Assembly (NCBI GenBank): GCA_963920525.1
Contig: OY986438.1
Coordinates: 130,912,920 to 130,976,919, forward strand
Reading direction: 5' to 3'
DNA: 64,000 nucleotides
Source of the DNA: Dichetophora obliterata
Lineage: Eukaryota > Arthropoda > Insecta > Diptera > Sciomyzidae
Position 1 is the stretch's first letter. Every line of letters begins with the position of its first letter. Positions 23,090-33,433 of this stretch are shown here, piece by piece. The notes beneath the pieces were generated by a model. The model ran no database searches. It had not been told where the DNA came from and was given only the letters and a program-made list of their open reading frames with translations. A program made the translations under genes and the position numbers.

Positions 23090-23276
23090 CGAAAAAGAGA
23101 TCTATAATTTTCCTGATATAGTTTGAACTGGTCTACTGTAAGTATACTTTAAAGTGTCAAATAAAATCCTTAAATGGGCTTGGACAAAAAATTTGTGAAA
23201 ATGGCATACATACAAACCCACTGTAAGACTTAATTCTACGTCAAAAAATTTGGGATAAAGAAGAAGGAAATAAATA

Positions 23277-23871
23277 GTGTCCGACCGAATATTCGGTTTC
23301 AGTTTCGGCCTTTTTTTGTCTGTTTCTAGCCGAAACTTTTGGTAAAAACTTCTTGCATCGGTCATTAAATTCAATTTTATAAGTTCGGTTTAATAAAAAT
23401 ATTTACAACGCATTGCACAAAACAAAAATTATGAACTCGTCTATAATTTGATTTATCGTGTTAACGCAGAACATTTTGGTTAATTTTATGCGTTCGATAC
23501 TATCATTTTAGATTGTATCATCTCTATTGCAAGTAATATTAAAGTTTTATAGATACTGCAGCCAAAAATTGATAATATATTTTCCGAACGAATTATGTGT
23601 GTGTGTGGAATAAAGGAAAAGAAAACGAAAAATTTATATTTTTATAATACTAAACCTTTAAAAAAAATTTCATTTATTATTGTAGTTAACTTCATTTAAT
23701 TATTATTAACTTCAATATTCAAATAATAATTTTTTATATTACATTTTTTTCTTATGCGTATAAAAGTACTTTTGTGTCCTTTTAATAAAAAAAAAATACT
23801 TGCAATAATTTAAATTTTCATATTAATAACCAGTTTCGGTTTCGGCCAAAATTCCGGTTTCGGTCGGACAC
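23277..23871. mobile_element. MITE with GTGTCCGACCGAA ends flanked by TA
   Basis: GTGTCCGACCGAA (23277-23289) is matched in reverse complement at 23859-23871, and each end is followed inwards by GGTTTC/TTTCGGCC words. TA lies immediately outside on both sides. No coding frame is inside. TA flanks suggest a Tc1/mariner-type helper, but TAGTGTCC ends are also seen in other superfamilies. Confidence 0.55.
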
Positions 23872-23873
23872 TA

Positions 23874-26056
23874 CATGTAAGTCTTTTCTCTTTAATTTTT
23901 CGAAGTATACTGCATAGGCCAAGTGTATTATCGCACAATTTGTTTAAAGGTTTTATCTTGTTTTAAGCTCTATACTTAAAAAAACAGTCTTGATTTTGTT
24001 TAATGACTGCACTGTTATGAAAGATTCAGGAAATTAGTAATATTGCCAAAGTCATGCAAAATAGATACATTTGCTGATATCGTAAATTGGCAGCTATAGA
24101 AGCTTAACCTGTCCTCAATAAAACGCTGCGGTGAAAATATCGCTGTTAGCTTTCATCTAAAATATGTGCAGCCAAGTTCAAAAACTTCGTTACTTATTTT
24201 TCATGAAATCCATTATTTTAACCTTTCTGCTGTTTTTGCTGCTTTTGCTGCTTTAACCGCAACTGAAGGATTTGCATAATTTAAAGGATTACTTTAACTG
24301 GATTGAAAATTGTGGTCTATTGACTGCAATATGCTTAGTAGCTCAACTCCACGGGAAGGTGGGTGGACTGAAGCAAGGAAGAGGAGTCAGCTTCTTGTAG
24401 GCAGATAGATGGTGGTGAATCGTGTGGGTGAATGTGGGTGCCTTTTTAGTTGTTGCTCTTTTGCGCTGTTCACTTCGTTGCATATTTGCAAGAACTATGC
24501 AACTTTTATTTTATTTTTTATGAATATCATCTTGCGGTCATAGGAATATAACATAATAAATTCACCACTTTGTAGCTTATCCGCTTGAGGGAAAATTGCT
24601 CATTTCTTGAGGAGATGGGAAAGAAAGTTTTATTGTACACGTTGTATAATTCTAAGAGAACATGTCGTATTAGTCCAGATAAAATAGATTGAAGGAGAAA
24701 ATTTTTCGTTTCATTCCAACTTTTTTTTTAAAGCAACAACATATTACCATTTATATGCAAGTCAATTAAGTTTTACACAAAATTTGTAAAAGTTTTTCTT
24801 AAAGCATCTACGCACATTTTACCACCAGTGCTGCTGCTGCTTATTCACAAATGCAAATGGAATAAAATAATTTAAAACTCATCAACGACTTTTTCAATTT
24901 GTAATCGTTAATTGTAGCTATTGTCTTACCATTCTCTACACGCTCATTGTTGGCTTTTCATTCGCAATTACGGATGAATCACTTCCAATTAAAACTTAAA
25001 AAAGTAAAAAAAAAATAATTACAAATCAAAAAGCGTTAAAATAAATAAGATTTACAAAAACTTTTTTCTTTTCTATTCCTTTAAGAAGATATCTAAGTAA
25101 GAGTGAAAAGGTCACCAAGTTATAAAGCAAAAAAATAAAAAAGAAAAACGAATAAGTATTGGCTACGTTTTGCTGATAGCTATTTACATTTGACTCTGCT
25201 TTACTTATTGATTATATTGACCTCTATGCACAGCAATCACAACTTACCGTTAACAGAGCAAATCAACACGATTGGTGAAGTCAAGGAAAAAACAAAACAA
25301 AATGTGTATATAAAATAGATAAAAGTGGATGATGACTACACTGCTAACTGCTAAAAAGAAACTTTTTTGAAAGCGTTGTTAAGCTTGTTGTTACTCAGTA
25401 AATTATGTGCGGATGATAAAAGCAGACTGCTTTGCCTGTTGCTGCTGCCGGGCGTAGGGTAAAAAACTTTTGCAACGCAATAATAAATTAAGTTCTAAGG
25501 AAAAACTTTTCCATGCATATTAATTTAGTCTATGCAGTATCTTGTAAGTTAAGATTTATTTTTGTTGAATTTTGATTTTCTCATTTCATTTGATAATGAA
25601 TTTTACGCTTTTACAAAACTTTCAATATATTTTGAAATTTTATGACTTAAGTTATTAAGTTACAAATTTTGTTACGAAATGATTTTGTTTAGTTAGCAAT
25701 GAACTTTTGACCTGATATGCACACAAAAATTAAGAAAGTCATATTTGTTAATTTTAATTTAATTTAATTAGTTATTAAGTGAAATCAGTAAACTATTATT
25801 TTAAATTACTAATTTTTATTTCTTTTATTCCGAAGTTAGTTTTGCTTATGCAAGTTTAAGTTAAAGTTTTTTTAAATCATCTTCTTCAAATTCCTTAAAA
25901 AGTGGATTTGAAGCTTTCTTTGGAAAGAATCGAAAATATAGGTTCTTAAGTCAGCTTATGAGTTTGTTATAAAGTTGCTATGAACTAACCTTATGTGACA
26001 CTTATGCTACATAAGCGCGCTAAAAGTTCTTTGCCTCAGTTGTTTATCATCATAGA
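23874..26056. other. AT-rich non-coding DNA
   Basis: No gene or mobile element recognised. GCTGCTTTTGCTGC words (24230-24255) and CTGCTGCTGC (24829) occur. Splice-like words occur at chance frequency. Confidence 0.4.
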
Positions 26057-26329
26057 ATGGAGCTCGCAAGAAAATCGTGTTGTCGTTATTGGCTACCCAA
26101 AAAAAAAAAAATGCGGCTACGAAATAGGAGAAGACTGGTTGCCACACGAAATTTTGTATACCGTACGGTGAAGTTATTCAAGGATACTGATGATGTAATC
26201 GACAGTCTGAAGTTTAGCCGACCTCGCACTGTAAGAACGTTACGGGCCATCAAAGCCTTGCGGACCCGAATTCGCCGTAATCAACTAATCTTATATATAT
26301 TACGCAAACGAAAATTTTGTCCGGCGTAA
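26057..26329 (+). pseudogene. Tc1-like transposase N-terminal fragment
   Basis: The DNA-binding half of a Tc1/mariner-type transposase is visible: VYRTVKLFKDTDDVIDS (second helix-turn-helix), SRPRTVRTLRAIKALRTRIR (linker with basic GRPR-like motif, here SRPR). A frameshift lies in the first helix-turn-helix, where a run of A at 26100-26109 interrupts the reading. The catalytic DDE half is absent and the frame ends at 26329. It ends about 270 bp before the LTR element. No terminal repeats found. Confidence 0.7.
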
Positions 26330-26599
26330 GGCTTTTAAAGTACAAGTCCAATATTAATAAGTAAAGTATGGTTTGGTAGGTTTAAACCTGTAGATGAGCA
26401 AACTGGACTTTTTATTTCTTAAAAATTTATATTTTTTAAGTTATAGAGAGTTTAAGTTTGCATATAATTGTTGTTGTTATGTTGCTTTTTCTCTTCTTAA
26501 TTTCAGCATATGCCTAAAAATATGTGATGTTTTTAGCGCCACCTATAATTTTATAGCTATGGGACTGTTATACTGACTAATAATCACAGCTAAAACTAT

Positions 26600-26854
26600 T
26601 GTCAACGTGTGAGTGAGTGAGAACCGTTTCAGCTATTACGCCATTGTTTTTGTGCTTAACTGCACTCGTGTAGTCAGTCGACGTTTGATCTCAACACGCT
26701 ACGCTTCGCTTCTTTAAATTACGATCATTTTAATGTATTAAATATTATTTAAATCGCAATTTATTCATATCCATTAACTCCGATTATTAAAACTTAACTA
26801 TTAAATAAAGCTAATTGTTTTTTTAAAATATAATTTAAAAAACCATCCTTGATA
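26600..26854 (+). repeat. 5' LTR
   Basis: 255 bp starting TGTCAACGTG and ending GATA, where the 3' LTR has GACA, so the terminal CA is mutated here. It contains an AATAAA poly-A signal (TTAAATAAAGC, near 26804). Confidence 0.9.
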
Positions 26855-26870
26855 GTGTCAGAAGTGGGAT
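26855..26870 (+). promoter_or_regulatory. Primer-binding site complementary to tRNA-Leu
   Basis: GTGTCAGAAGTGGGAT directly follows the 5' LTR. From memory of tRNA 3' ends, TGTCAGAAGTGGGATT is the complement of many tRNA-Leu acceptor ends, so tRNA-Leu is the likely primer. Within a few bases the sequence jumps to integrase, marking the deletion junction. Confidence 0.65.
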
Positions 26871-26879
26871 AAGATTCGG

Positions 26880-28084
26880 TTTGTTGTTCCAAAATCCATT
26901 CGCTGGCGCATAGTGAAATCATGTCACGACTATGTAGGACATTTTGGGCTGGAGAAGACTATCCAGCGTATAAAAGAAAACTTCTGGTTTCAGAAAATAC
27001 GAAAATATACAAAGGATTATATATCTGCGTGTATTCAATGTTGCTATAACAAGACAAAAGGTGGCAAGCCAGAAGGGCGCATGCATTTCAGTGAACCGGA
27101 GCCGATACCATTTCGACATATGCACATTGACCACTTAGGCCCTTTTGTCAAAAGCAACCTTGCAAATTGTTATGTATTGGCAATCTCAGACGCATTTAGC
27201 AAATTTCTAATTTCTTAAACTTTTTTTTTATACAAATTCTATTCAAATTTCTAAAAGCTGTAAGAAATATCAAAACTCAGCCGGTAATCAATGTATTGAA
27301 CAAGATGACGAGTTATTTTGGACTACCAAGAGTAATTGTCTCCGATCGTGGAACCGCGTACACTTCAAAAATATTTTAAAGTTATTGTGATCATAATCAT
27401 ATACAGCACATAAAAACTGCTGTGCGTACCCCTCGAGCTAATGGCCAAATCGAGCGCGCTAATCAGCTTATATTATCATTCATCCGAACAACGACTGAAA
27501 ACCCGAAAAACTGGGATCAAAAACTACGAGAGCTACAATGGTCTGTAAACTCTCAAAAAAATACCACGACAGGTTTCAGCCCAAATGAACTAGTTTTTGA
27601 CTTCAAGCTAATCGACGTCGTTCAGAACCATCTGCTTGCCGCCATACATGATGATGTAGATAAAAGTACTTCCAACTCCAGTAGCAACGACAAGCGAACG
27701 CAAGCCGTACAAAACATTGCAGTGGAACGTGAAAAGTGGAAAACTCGGTTTGATAACAAACACGCCAATCCAACCATTTATGCTGAAGGTGACCTCATAG
27801 TCGTGGAAAATGAAGCTCCAGCGACGGGCGAGTCGAGAAAGCTAGAACCCAAGTATCGTGGACCATACCTTGTCACAAGAGTTCTTGGTAACGATCGGTA
27901 TCTCATCGAAGACGTCCCTGGTATGCAGGTTTCTACACGCAAGTATTGCTCGACCTTCGCCTCTGAAAAAATGAAACCCTGGTGCAGAAACGCCCCAGAC
28001 CTAGACAGCGATGTAGACGATGAGTCCGACGAAATCGAGGACGATTCACCGTCAGGAATGGCCGAACTGTCAACGTGTGAGTGA
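26880..28084 (+). pseudogene. Ty3/gypsy integrase, broken
   Basis: Integrase would insert the element's cDNA into the host chromosome. The zinc-binding part is intact (HDYVGH ... CIQC, an HHCC finger). It is followed by the catalytic core with Asp in HIDHLGPF, Asp in VSDRGTAY and Glu in NGQIERANQ. The last two are 35 residues apart (D,D35E). The core is cut by a stop and frameshift at 27216-27218 and by a TAA at 27377-27379 just after the second Asp. From 27422 a 220-residue frame covers the Glu, the C-terminal region with KYRGPYLVTRVLG (GPY/F module) and an acidic tail. It runs into the 3' LTR and stops at 28082-28084. Confidence 0.9.
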
Positions 28085-28324
28085 GTGAGAACCGCTTCAG
28101 CTATTACGCCATTGTTTTTGTGCTTAACTGCACTCGTGTAGTCAGTCGACGTTTGATCTCAACACGCTACGCTTCGCTTCTTTAAATTACGATCATTTTA
28201 ATGTATTAAATATTATTTAAATCGCAACTTATTCATATCCATTAACTCCGATTATTAAAACTTAACTATTAAATAAAGCTAATTGTTTTTTTTAAAAATA
28301 TAATTTAAAAAACCATCCTTGACA
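28068..28324 (+). repeat. 3' LTR
   Basis: 257 bp, about 99% identical to the 5' LTR, ending CTTGACA. The preceding bases (GGAATGGCCGAAC) are not a convincing polypurine tract, which is unusual. The integrase frame reads into the LTR. Confidence 0.9.
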
Positions 28325-28454
28325 CTATGAATTGATATATTTCATATCAAATTGATACTGGAATGATTTCTTACAGTTGAAAAAAGATTTCTTAGCTGTT
28401 GGTCGGAAAATTTTTTAATTTTTAAAAATTTACACAAAAATTTACTTCATTATT

Positions 28455-28571
28455 CTGTAGCGAAGCAACACACCAACGACAAGCAAGACACGAGAAGCAA
28501 TAATTTTTTCTATACTAAATTCTATTGCTTCTCGTGTCTTGCTTGTCGTTGGTGTGCAGTTTCGTTATAGA
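28455..28571. repeat. Perfect short hairpin (34-bp stem, 20-base loop)
   Basis: 28469-28502 is the exact reverse complement of 28523-28556 (outer words CACACCAACGACAAGCAAGA and TCTTGCTTGTCGTTGGTGTG). The stem extends imperfectly to about 50 bp (CTGTAGCGAAG against CTATAACGAAA). It could be a tiny MITE or a small-RNA hairpin if transcribed. No target duplication is clear. Confidence 0.85.
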
Positions 28572-28875
28572 GAATAAAGCAGTTAATAAGAAATTGGAAA
28601 CTGGTAATGAAACATTTTTGTTCAAGCATTTTTCAACTAGAAATCAAGAAATATTCTTACTTCTGTATAGTTAAATAAATTTGAAATTAAATATGCTAAC
28701 ATTATATCGTCGTTGCGCGTGCAATACCGCGTATATTGCAAAAAAACCAAAATTAATTTAATTTCAATTTTGATCAGTTGGAAATCAATTCAATGGCTTA
28801 AAATATTATAGGTATGGTTGGTTTAAGCGTTTTGACGCCACACGAGCTTACTAGTATCTCTTATTACGAGAGATA

Positions 28876-30129
28876 AAGGGTGTTTTTTATAGAGTGATAC
28901 AACTTTGAGTTAGCATCACTGCTTTCTTTGACCATTCATTTAACATTTGATAGCTGTTTTTTGTTTAGTTTGCTTTGACATTTTATTATGGATCGACTCA
29001 CACTAGAACAAAGCGTGCAAATTGTGGAAATTTTCAATCAAAATAATGGTTCTGTTCGTCAAGCTTATCGTGCACTTCGTCCATTTTATGGAGTACATAA
29101 TCGTCCTTCAGAGCTGCTAATTCGAAGAAAAATAGATCGTTTTCGGACCACATTTACTGTTGCTGATAATGTGCATCCCGTGAGACGCCGAACAGTGCAC
29201 ACTGAAAAATCTATAGCCGCTGTGCAGGAAAGCATTGAAGATGATCCTAATCAATCAATTCGTCGCCGTTCTCAGAAAAGATCTTGGCTTAAAACCTTTC
29301 AAGATTCAACTTGTGCAGGAATTAAAGCCAAACGACCATCGTATTCGCCGCCAATTCGACGAATGGGCTGAAGCACAAATTGATATTGGTTTTGAATTTC
29401 CATGGATAATTTTATTTTCCGATGAAGCCTATTTTTGGTTGAATGGGTGCGTAAATAAACAGAATTGTCGTATTCCGAGTGAGGAGAATCCACAAGCTTT
29501 TGTAGAAACACCATTACATCCACAGAAAATAACTGTTTGGTGCACTTTATGGGCTGGCGGAGTCATTGGTCCATATGTCTTCAAAAACGATGATGGTCAG
29601 AATGTTACTGTCAATGGTGAACGGTATAGGAACATGATTCGAAGATTTTTCGTACCTCAATTAGCTGGCATTAATATTGCTGATATGTGGTTCCAGCAGG
29701 ACGGAGCCATATGCCTCACAGCGGGAGCTACAATTGATTTACTCAAGGAAACTTTTGACGAAAAAATAATTTCACGAAATGGCAAAATTAATGGCCTCCA
29801 AGATCGTGTGATATAACCCTATTGGAATATTTTCTTTAGGGTTATGTAAAGTCACTTGCCTACGTCGATAAAACACAAGCAATTGAACACCTGGAAATCA
29901 ATATTCGAAGAGTTATCGGCGAGATAAGGCCGCAAATGCTGCGAAAAGTTTGTGAAAATTGGTGTTCCAGATTGTGCCTTGTACACGCCAGCCGTGGCGG
30001 CCACATGGCCGAAATCATATTTAAACATTAATGTCATCTATCAAATAAAGTTCGTTTCATTGATACTAAAAATATATTACTGTGTTTTATTATGATTTAA
30101 ACTTGTATCACTCTATAAAAAACATCCTT
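28876..30129 (+). mobile_element. Mariner-like (IS630/Tc1/mariner) transposon, copy A
   Basis: The ends AAGGGTGTTTTTTATAGAGT and, in reverse complement, AAGGATGTTTTTTATAGAGT differ at one base over about 27 bp. TA is duplicated outside both ends (28874-28875, 30130-30131). The element is 1254 bp long with a single transposase gene occupying most of it, as expected for the group. The gene is broken. A homologous copy lies at 50504-51734 on the minus strand. Confidence 0.9.
28988..30031 (+). pseudogene. Mariner-like transposase, broken
   Basis: This would bind the terminal repeats and cut and paste the element at TA. It starts MDRLTLEQSVQIVEIFNQN (helix-turn-helix), continues through ALRPFYGVHNRPSE and VRRRTVHTEKSIAAV to RRRSQ. 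A deletion of about a dozen codons with a frame change near 29270 then leads to LRKDLGLKPFKIQLVQELKP. The catalytic part has Asp in ILFSDEAYF and Asp in WFQQDGAICL. After a further frameshift near 29790 the third acidic position appears as Glu in TLLEYFL, about 40 residues on, next to a TAG replacing Trp. The C-terminus SRGGHMAEIIFKH is kept. The wide spacing recalls the DD41D (rosa) group, but that is tentative. Confidence 0.9.
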
Positions 30130-30131
30130 TA

Positions 30132-31871
30132 GTTAAATGGGCGCTAATATTGAAATTCTATTTTGAAATCCTAAGCCATCGATTGAGCACGTATAAGAAA
30201 TACTTCAACCTTACATTTGCATCCTCCTTTGCATATACAGAACTATTTTTATTAGTTGTAAAATCTTAAGAGCATGGCTTTGGAATTTTGCATAGTTTTT
30301 AGCTTTGCTAGTTGGGAATCTTTCATAAGACATAATAAGCTCTTTTTAATTCTTAACAAGTTCATAAACATGTTCATAAGAAGTTAGTTATGATTTTAGG
30401 TTTCAGGTCACCGCTGTAACTTCGGTGATTGAATTAGTCCTTATGAGGCCCATACATACTGCAACCAAAACATTAGTGGAACTGCAACCAAATTACGTCT
30501 TTTTTAATACGTTTGACACACACGCTGCGATGGTTGCAGTAATCCATTTTGCCATAAACATTGCAACGCAGCAACAATGAAGCAAAAAACTGCAACCAAA
30601 ATATTAACCGATTTTAATTTTGCTGCAACCTGAGTTGCAACCGTCAATGAGTTGTGTAACTTCGACACACACTCTGCAACTTCATCGTGATAACTGTCAA
30701 AAACTTCCAAGTTACACTTTCAGCTTTGATAGCAGCGTGTATCGGGCCCATTAAAGTTATAAAATTAAGAATTTTGATGATAGTATTTAAATGTTTTAAA
30801 TCGAAACAAAATAACTTTATATGTTTTAAATTTTAAATTGAAATTTCTAGCAAACATTTTCTTGCAGTATTGGAGATGTCTTCTTCCTCCGTGCAACGAA
30901 ACTCTTTAATGGCGTTAAGATAGAGAAAACACTAATGCAAAGCATAGATAGAAGAACACGAACATGACAGAAAACAATGTTTACGTGCCATCAATGATAA
31001 TTCTATCGTTCTCCGGTTTCCAGTCGCATTTTTACTTCTATTCTCCATGGTTCTCAACCATCACCAGCTCACCACCAAGTCATACATCACACACATCTAA
31101 GTTTCTACTGCCACTGCCACTGCTGCTGCACCGACTGACATTGTCAACAGTTTCGGTTGGGTTAATCAAGGGTAGTTAGAGAAGGTAGTAAACATGGTTC
31201 AAGTAACGCGTCTTGCTGTACGCTAAAATAAACTTACAAAACAAATAAGAATAGCAGTATGGAAAAAAAAAATACAGCAAATAAAAACGTTTATGTTGCG
31301 ATGTTGAGAGGTTCTATATTGCTGTCGCTGCTTTTCAGGTCATTTGTTGGCAATGCAGCCAACGTGCTCTGATTGATAAATGTTAGCAACACTGCTTCTC
31401 GTAAATGTGTTCTTGTTGTTGGTGTTGTTGTTGTTTGTCTGAGGGCTAGAGGACAGGGTGAAAAAACGATGTCGATGTTTTAAAAATCATTGCGCTGTGA
31501 TTTTCACATATTTGTTCCTCGACAACAGAAGATAAGGCAAATGTTGGAGCACGAATTGAAGTTTGTGGAAGAGTGGCAAAAGAGATTGAAAAAGTTTTGA
31601 GAATTTGTCGCTTGATAATATGTTTTTCTTGTGGACAATTAAAAATAGGGAAAAACATGGGAAGCGCTCAGCTGTTTGCAATTAAAAAGAAAGCCTTTAA
31701 TTAAAGGAATATAAGAGTAGTTTTAAGAGTTGTGCTGTTTTGAAATAAGTACATAATAGCCTTGAAAATAACAAATTTACCTCATAAGATTGGGTTTTTA
31801 AATAAATGTAACACTTTTGCAGCCTGGTCCAGCGATGTAAAGTCATGCCGTGCTGTGCAAAATGTAACCCA
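30132..31871. other. Non-coding DNA with a TGCAACC-rich segment
   Basis: 30446-30751 is crowded with TGCAACC/GGTTGCA words. It has weak inverted ends (GGCCCATACATACTGC against GGGCCCGATACACGCTGC), possibly an old MITE. Beyond this there is CTGCCACTGCCACTGCTGCT (31110) and a TTGTTGTTGG tract (31408). No gene recognised. Confidence 0.4.
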
Positions 31872-31875
31872 TTGA

Positions 31876-32365
31876 CCCATTAATGACAACGTAAGATATA
31901 TCATACGCGATGAAAGCATTTTTCAAAAATTCCTCAAAAACCACAGCCACTGTAAAGCTTTTGCTGCCAATAGTGTGAGAAAGCCAAAAGTATGCTTTTT
32001 CCCAAAACAGTTATAAAATTGACATTTAAAGCTTTTTTGTTTATTTTTTTAAGTATTTTAAAGAAAAGTGAAAAATGCCACTCAGGTGAGTTATTCTTTT
32101 TATGAACATCAAGAAAAAAGAAAATATAATTAAAAAGTACATAAAGAACGCCTACGCTGAAAAATGAAAATTTTTCATTCTATCATTTTCCTAATTTTTA
32201 TTTCTAACAGAGCTCTTATATGTTAATGATCATACGCTCCGCCACACCCAAATCGTTTGAATTTTGTTTTTAAACTTCAGAGTTTTCCGTCTAATATTAA
32301 TACAAATTTATGCTGAAAATTTCAAAAACTAAACTCAACGTGTTCTGGTGGTAAGCATTAATGGG
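31876..32365. mobile_element. piggyBac-like MITE (tentative)
   Basis: CCCATTAATGAC at the left and CCCATTAATGCT (reverse complement of the right end) match over 10 bases. Flanks are TTGA (31872-31875) and TTAA (32366-32369), close to the TTAA duplication of piggyBac elements. The ends start CCC, also typical. The 490-bp body has no transposase. It contains a perfect splice-donor word CAGGTGAGT at 32083-32091, preceded by AAAAATGCCACTCAG, probably coincidence. Confidence 0.4.
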
Positions 32366-32369
32366 TTAA

Positions 32370-33433
32370 CATTACAAATTGATATTTCCATAGTAGCAAC
32401 TTCTAGCACCTAGTGAATTTTTGCGAAATCTTTATAGCATCTTGCACAAAATCTATATTCTACTTATAAAGTTATGAAAATTTGTTTTTCTGGAGAAAAT
32501 ACAGACAAAAAAATTTAAATTTTTTGAATGAGATTTTTTCCATATGTTTCAACAATTCAATTTCAACATCATGGTAAATGAATTAATTTATAAATTGCTT
32601 TAATTAATAAAATTCAGGGCTGAATTTTTTGTGGAAATATCCACATATGCATTTTAAGTTTATTTATTAATTAAAGAACTGATTTAATATTAATAAAAAA
32701 TAAATAAAATGAAAAAAAATTCTACATCGTCTCAAAGTTTTTACAGAAAAATCATCAGAATAAATAATATTTTGAGATTTTGGTAATTTGCCAAACTTTT
32801 CTTTTTAGAACTGCTCCAACTACATCGACTACGTCGTTTCTATGTGAAGTTGCGAAATAATTACAGCCGATTTTCTTAAAAAATCGAAAGCTCGATATGA
32901 TAAATTTGTTTTTAAACTGCAAGCTGCTTCCATCTGAGAACAACAAATGTTTAAAGAGCGATGGCGATGGCGAAAGTTACCAACTTTGAATGGCTACAAA
33001 AAATTAAAATTTAAATTTTGCAATAGATTTTTTATTTTTTTTTTATTAATTGTGTGTAAAAAACTTTTTTCACTTAATTGTTCACGCACTTGTTGCTTTA
33101 CTTACACTTCATTTGAGAAGCAATAATGACAAATTATTTATTTCAATGGCGAACGGTACAGCAGAAATTGGCGCATAGCAAATTAAAAATTTACCGTTAA
33201 TCGCGATGATATCTTTCCAATGTTTAATTTTTTTTTTATTTATAATGTAAGAGAGATTTTGTGGAACTACTGTTATCATGTATTATGTCTCTTAAGCAAA
33301 ATTAAAGCAAAAAAACACACACATATATGCACAAATTTCTTAAGCTAGTAAAATTAAAATGTTTCACCTGGATAATATCATAATATAAGTTTTGAATAAC
33401 TTTTAATTTGTATGTCACGGTTGACCTTTCGGC
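32370..33433. other. AT-rich non-coding DNA
   Basis: Nothing recognised. Poly-T/A tracts and short random frames only. Confidence 0.4.

Larger units (their letters stand above)
26600..28324 (+). mobile_element. Internally deleted Ty3/gypsy LTR retrotransposon
   Basis: Two LTRs (26600-26854, 28068-28324), each starting TGTCAACGTG and ending CTTGAYA, bound an internal part of only 1213 bp. The insertion is flanked by a perfect CTAT duplication (26596-26599, 28325-28328). The internal part keeps a primer-binding site and the integrase with its C-terminal GPY-type region. Gag, protease, reverse transcriptase and RNase H are missing. The LTRs differ by about three substitutions and two one-base indels, which indicates a recent insertion. 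No envelope-like frame follows integrase. Confidence 0.9.

Noticed and set aside
23874..26056. GTAAGT words read as splice donors (for example minus strand near 25250)
   Set aside because: Six-base donor words are expected every few kilobases by chance and none here closes a convincing open frame.
30446..30751. TGCAACC-rich segment as a MITE
   Set aside because: The inverted ends match only over about a dozen bases with gaps and no duplication was found, so it is mentioned only as non-coding content.
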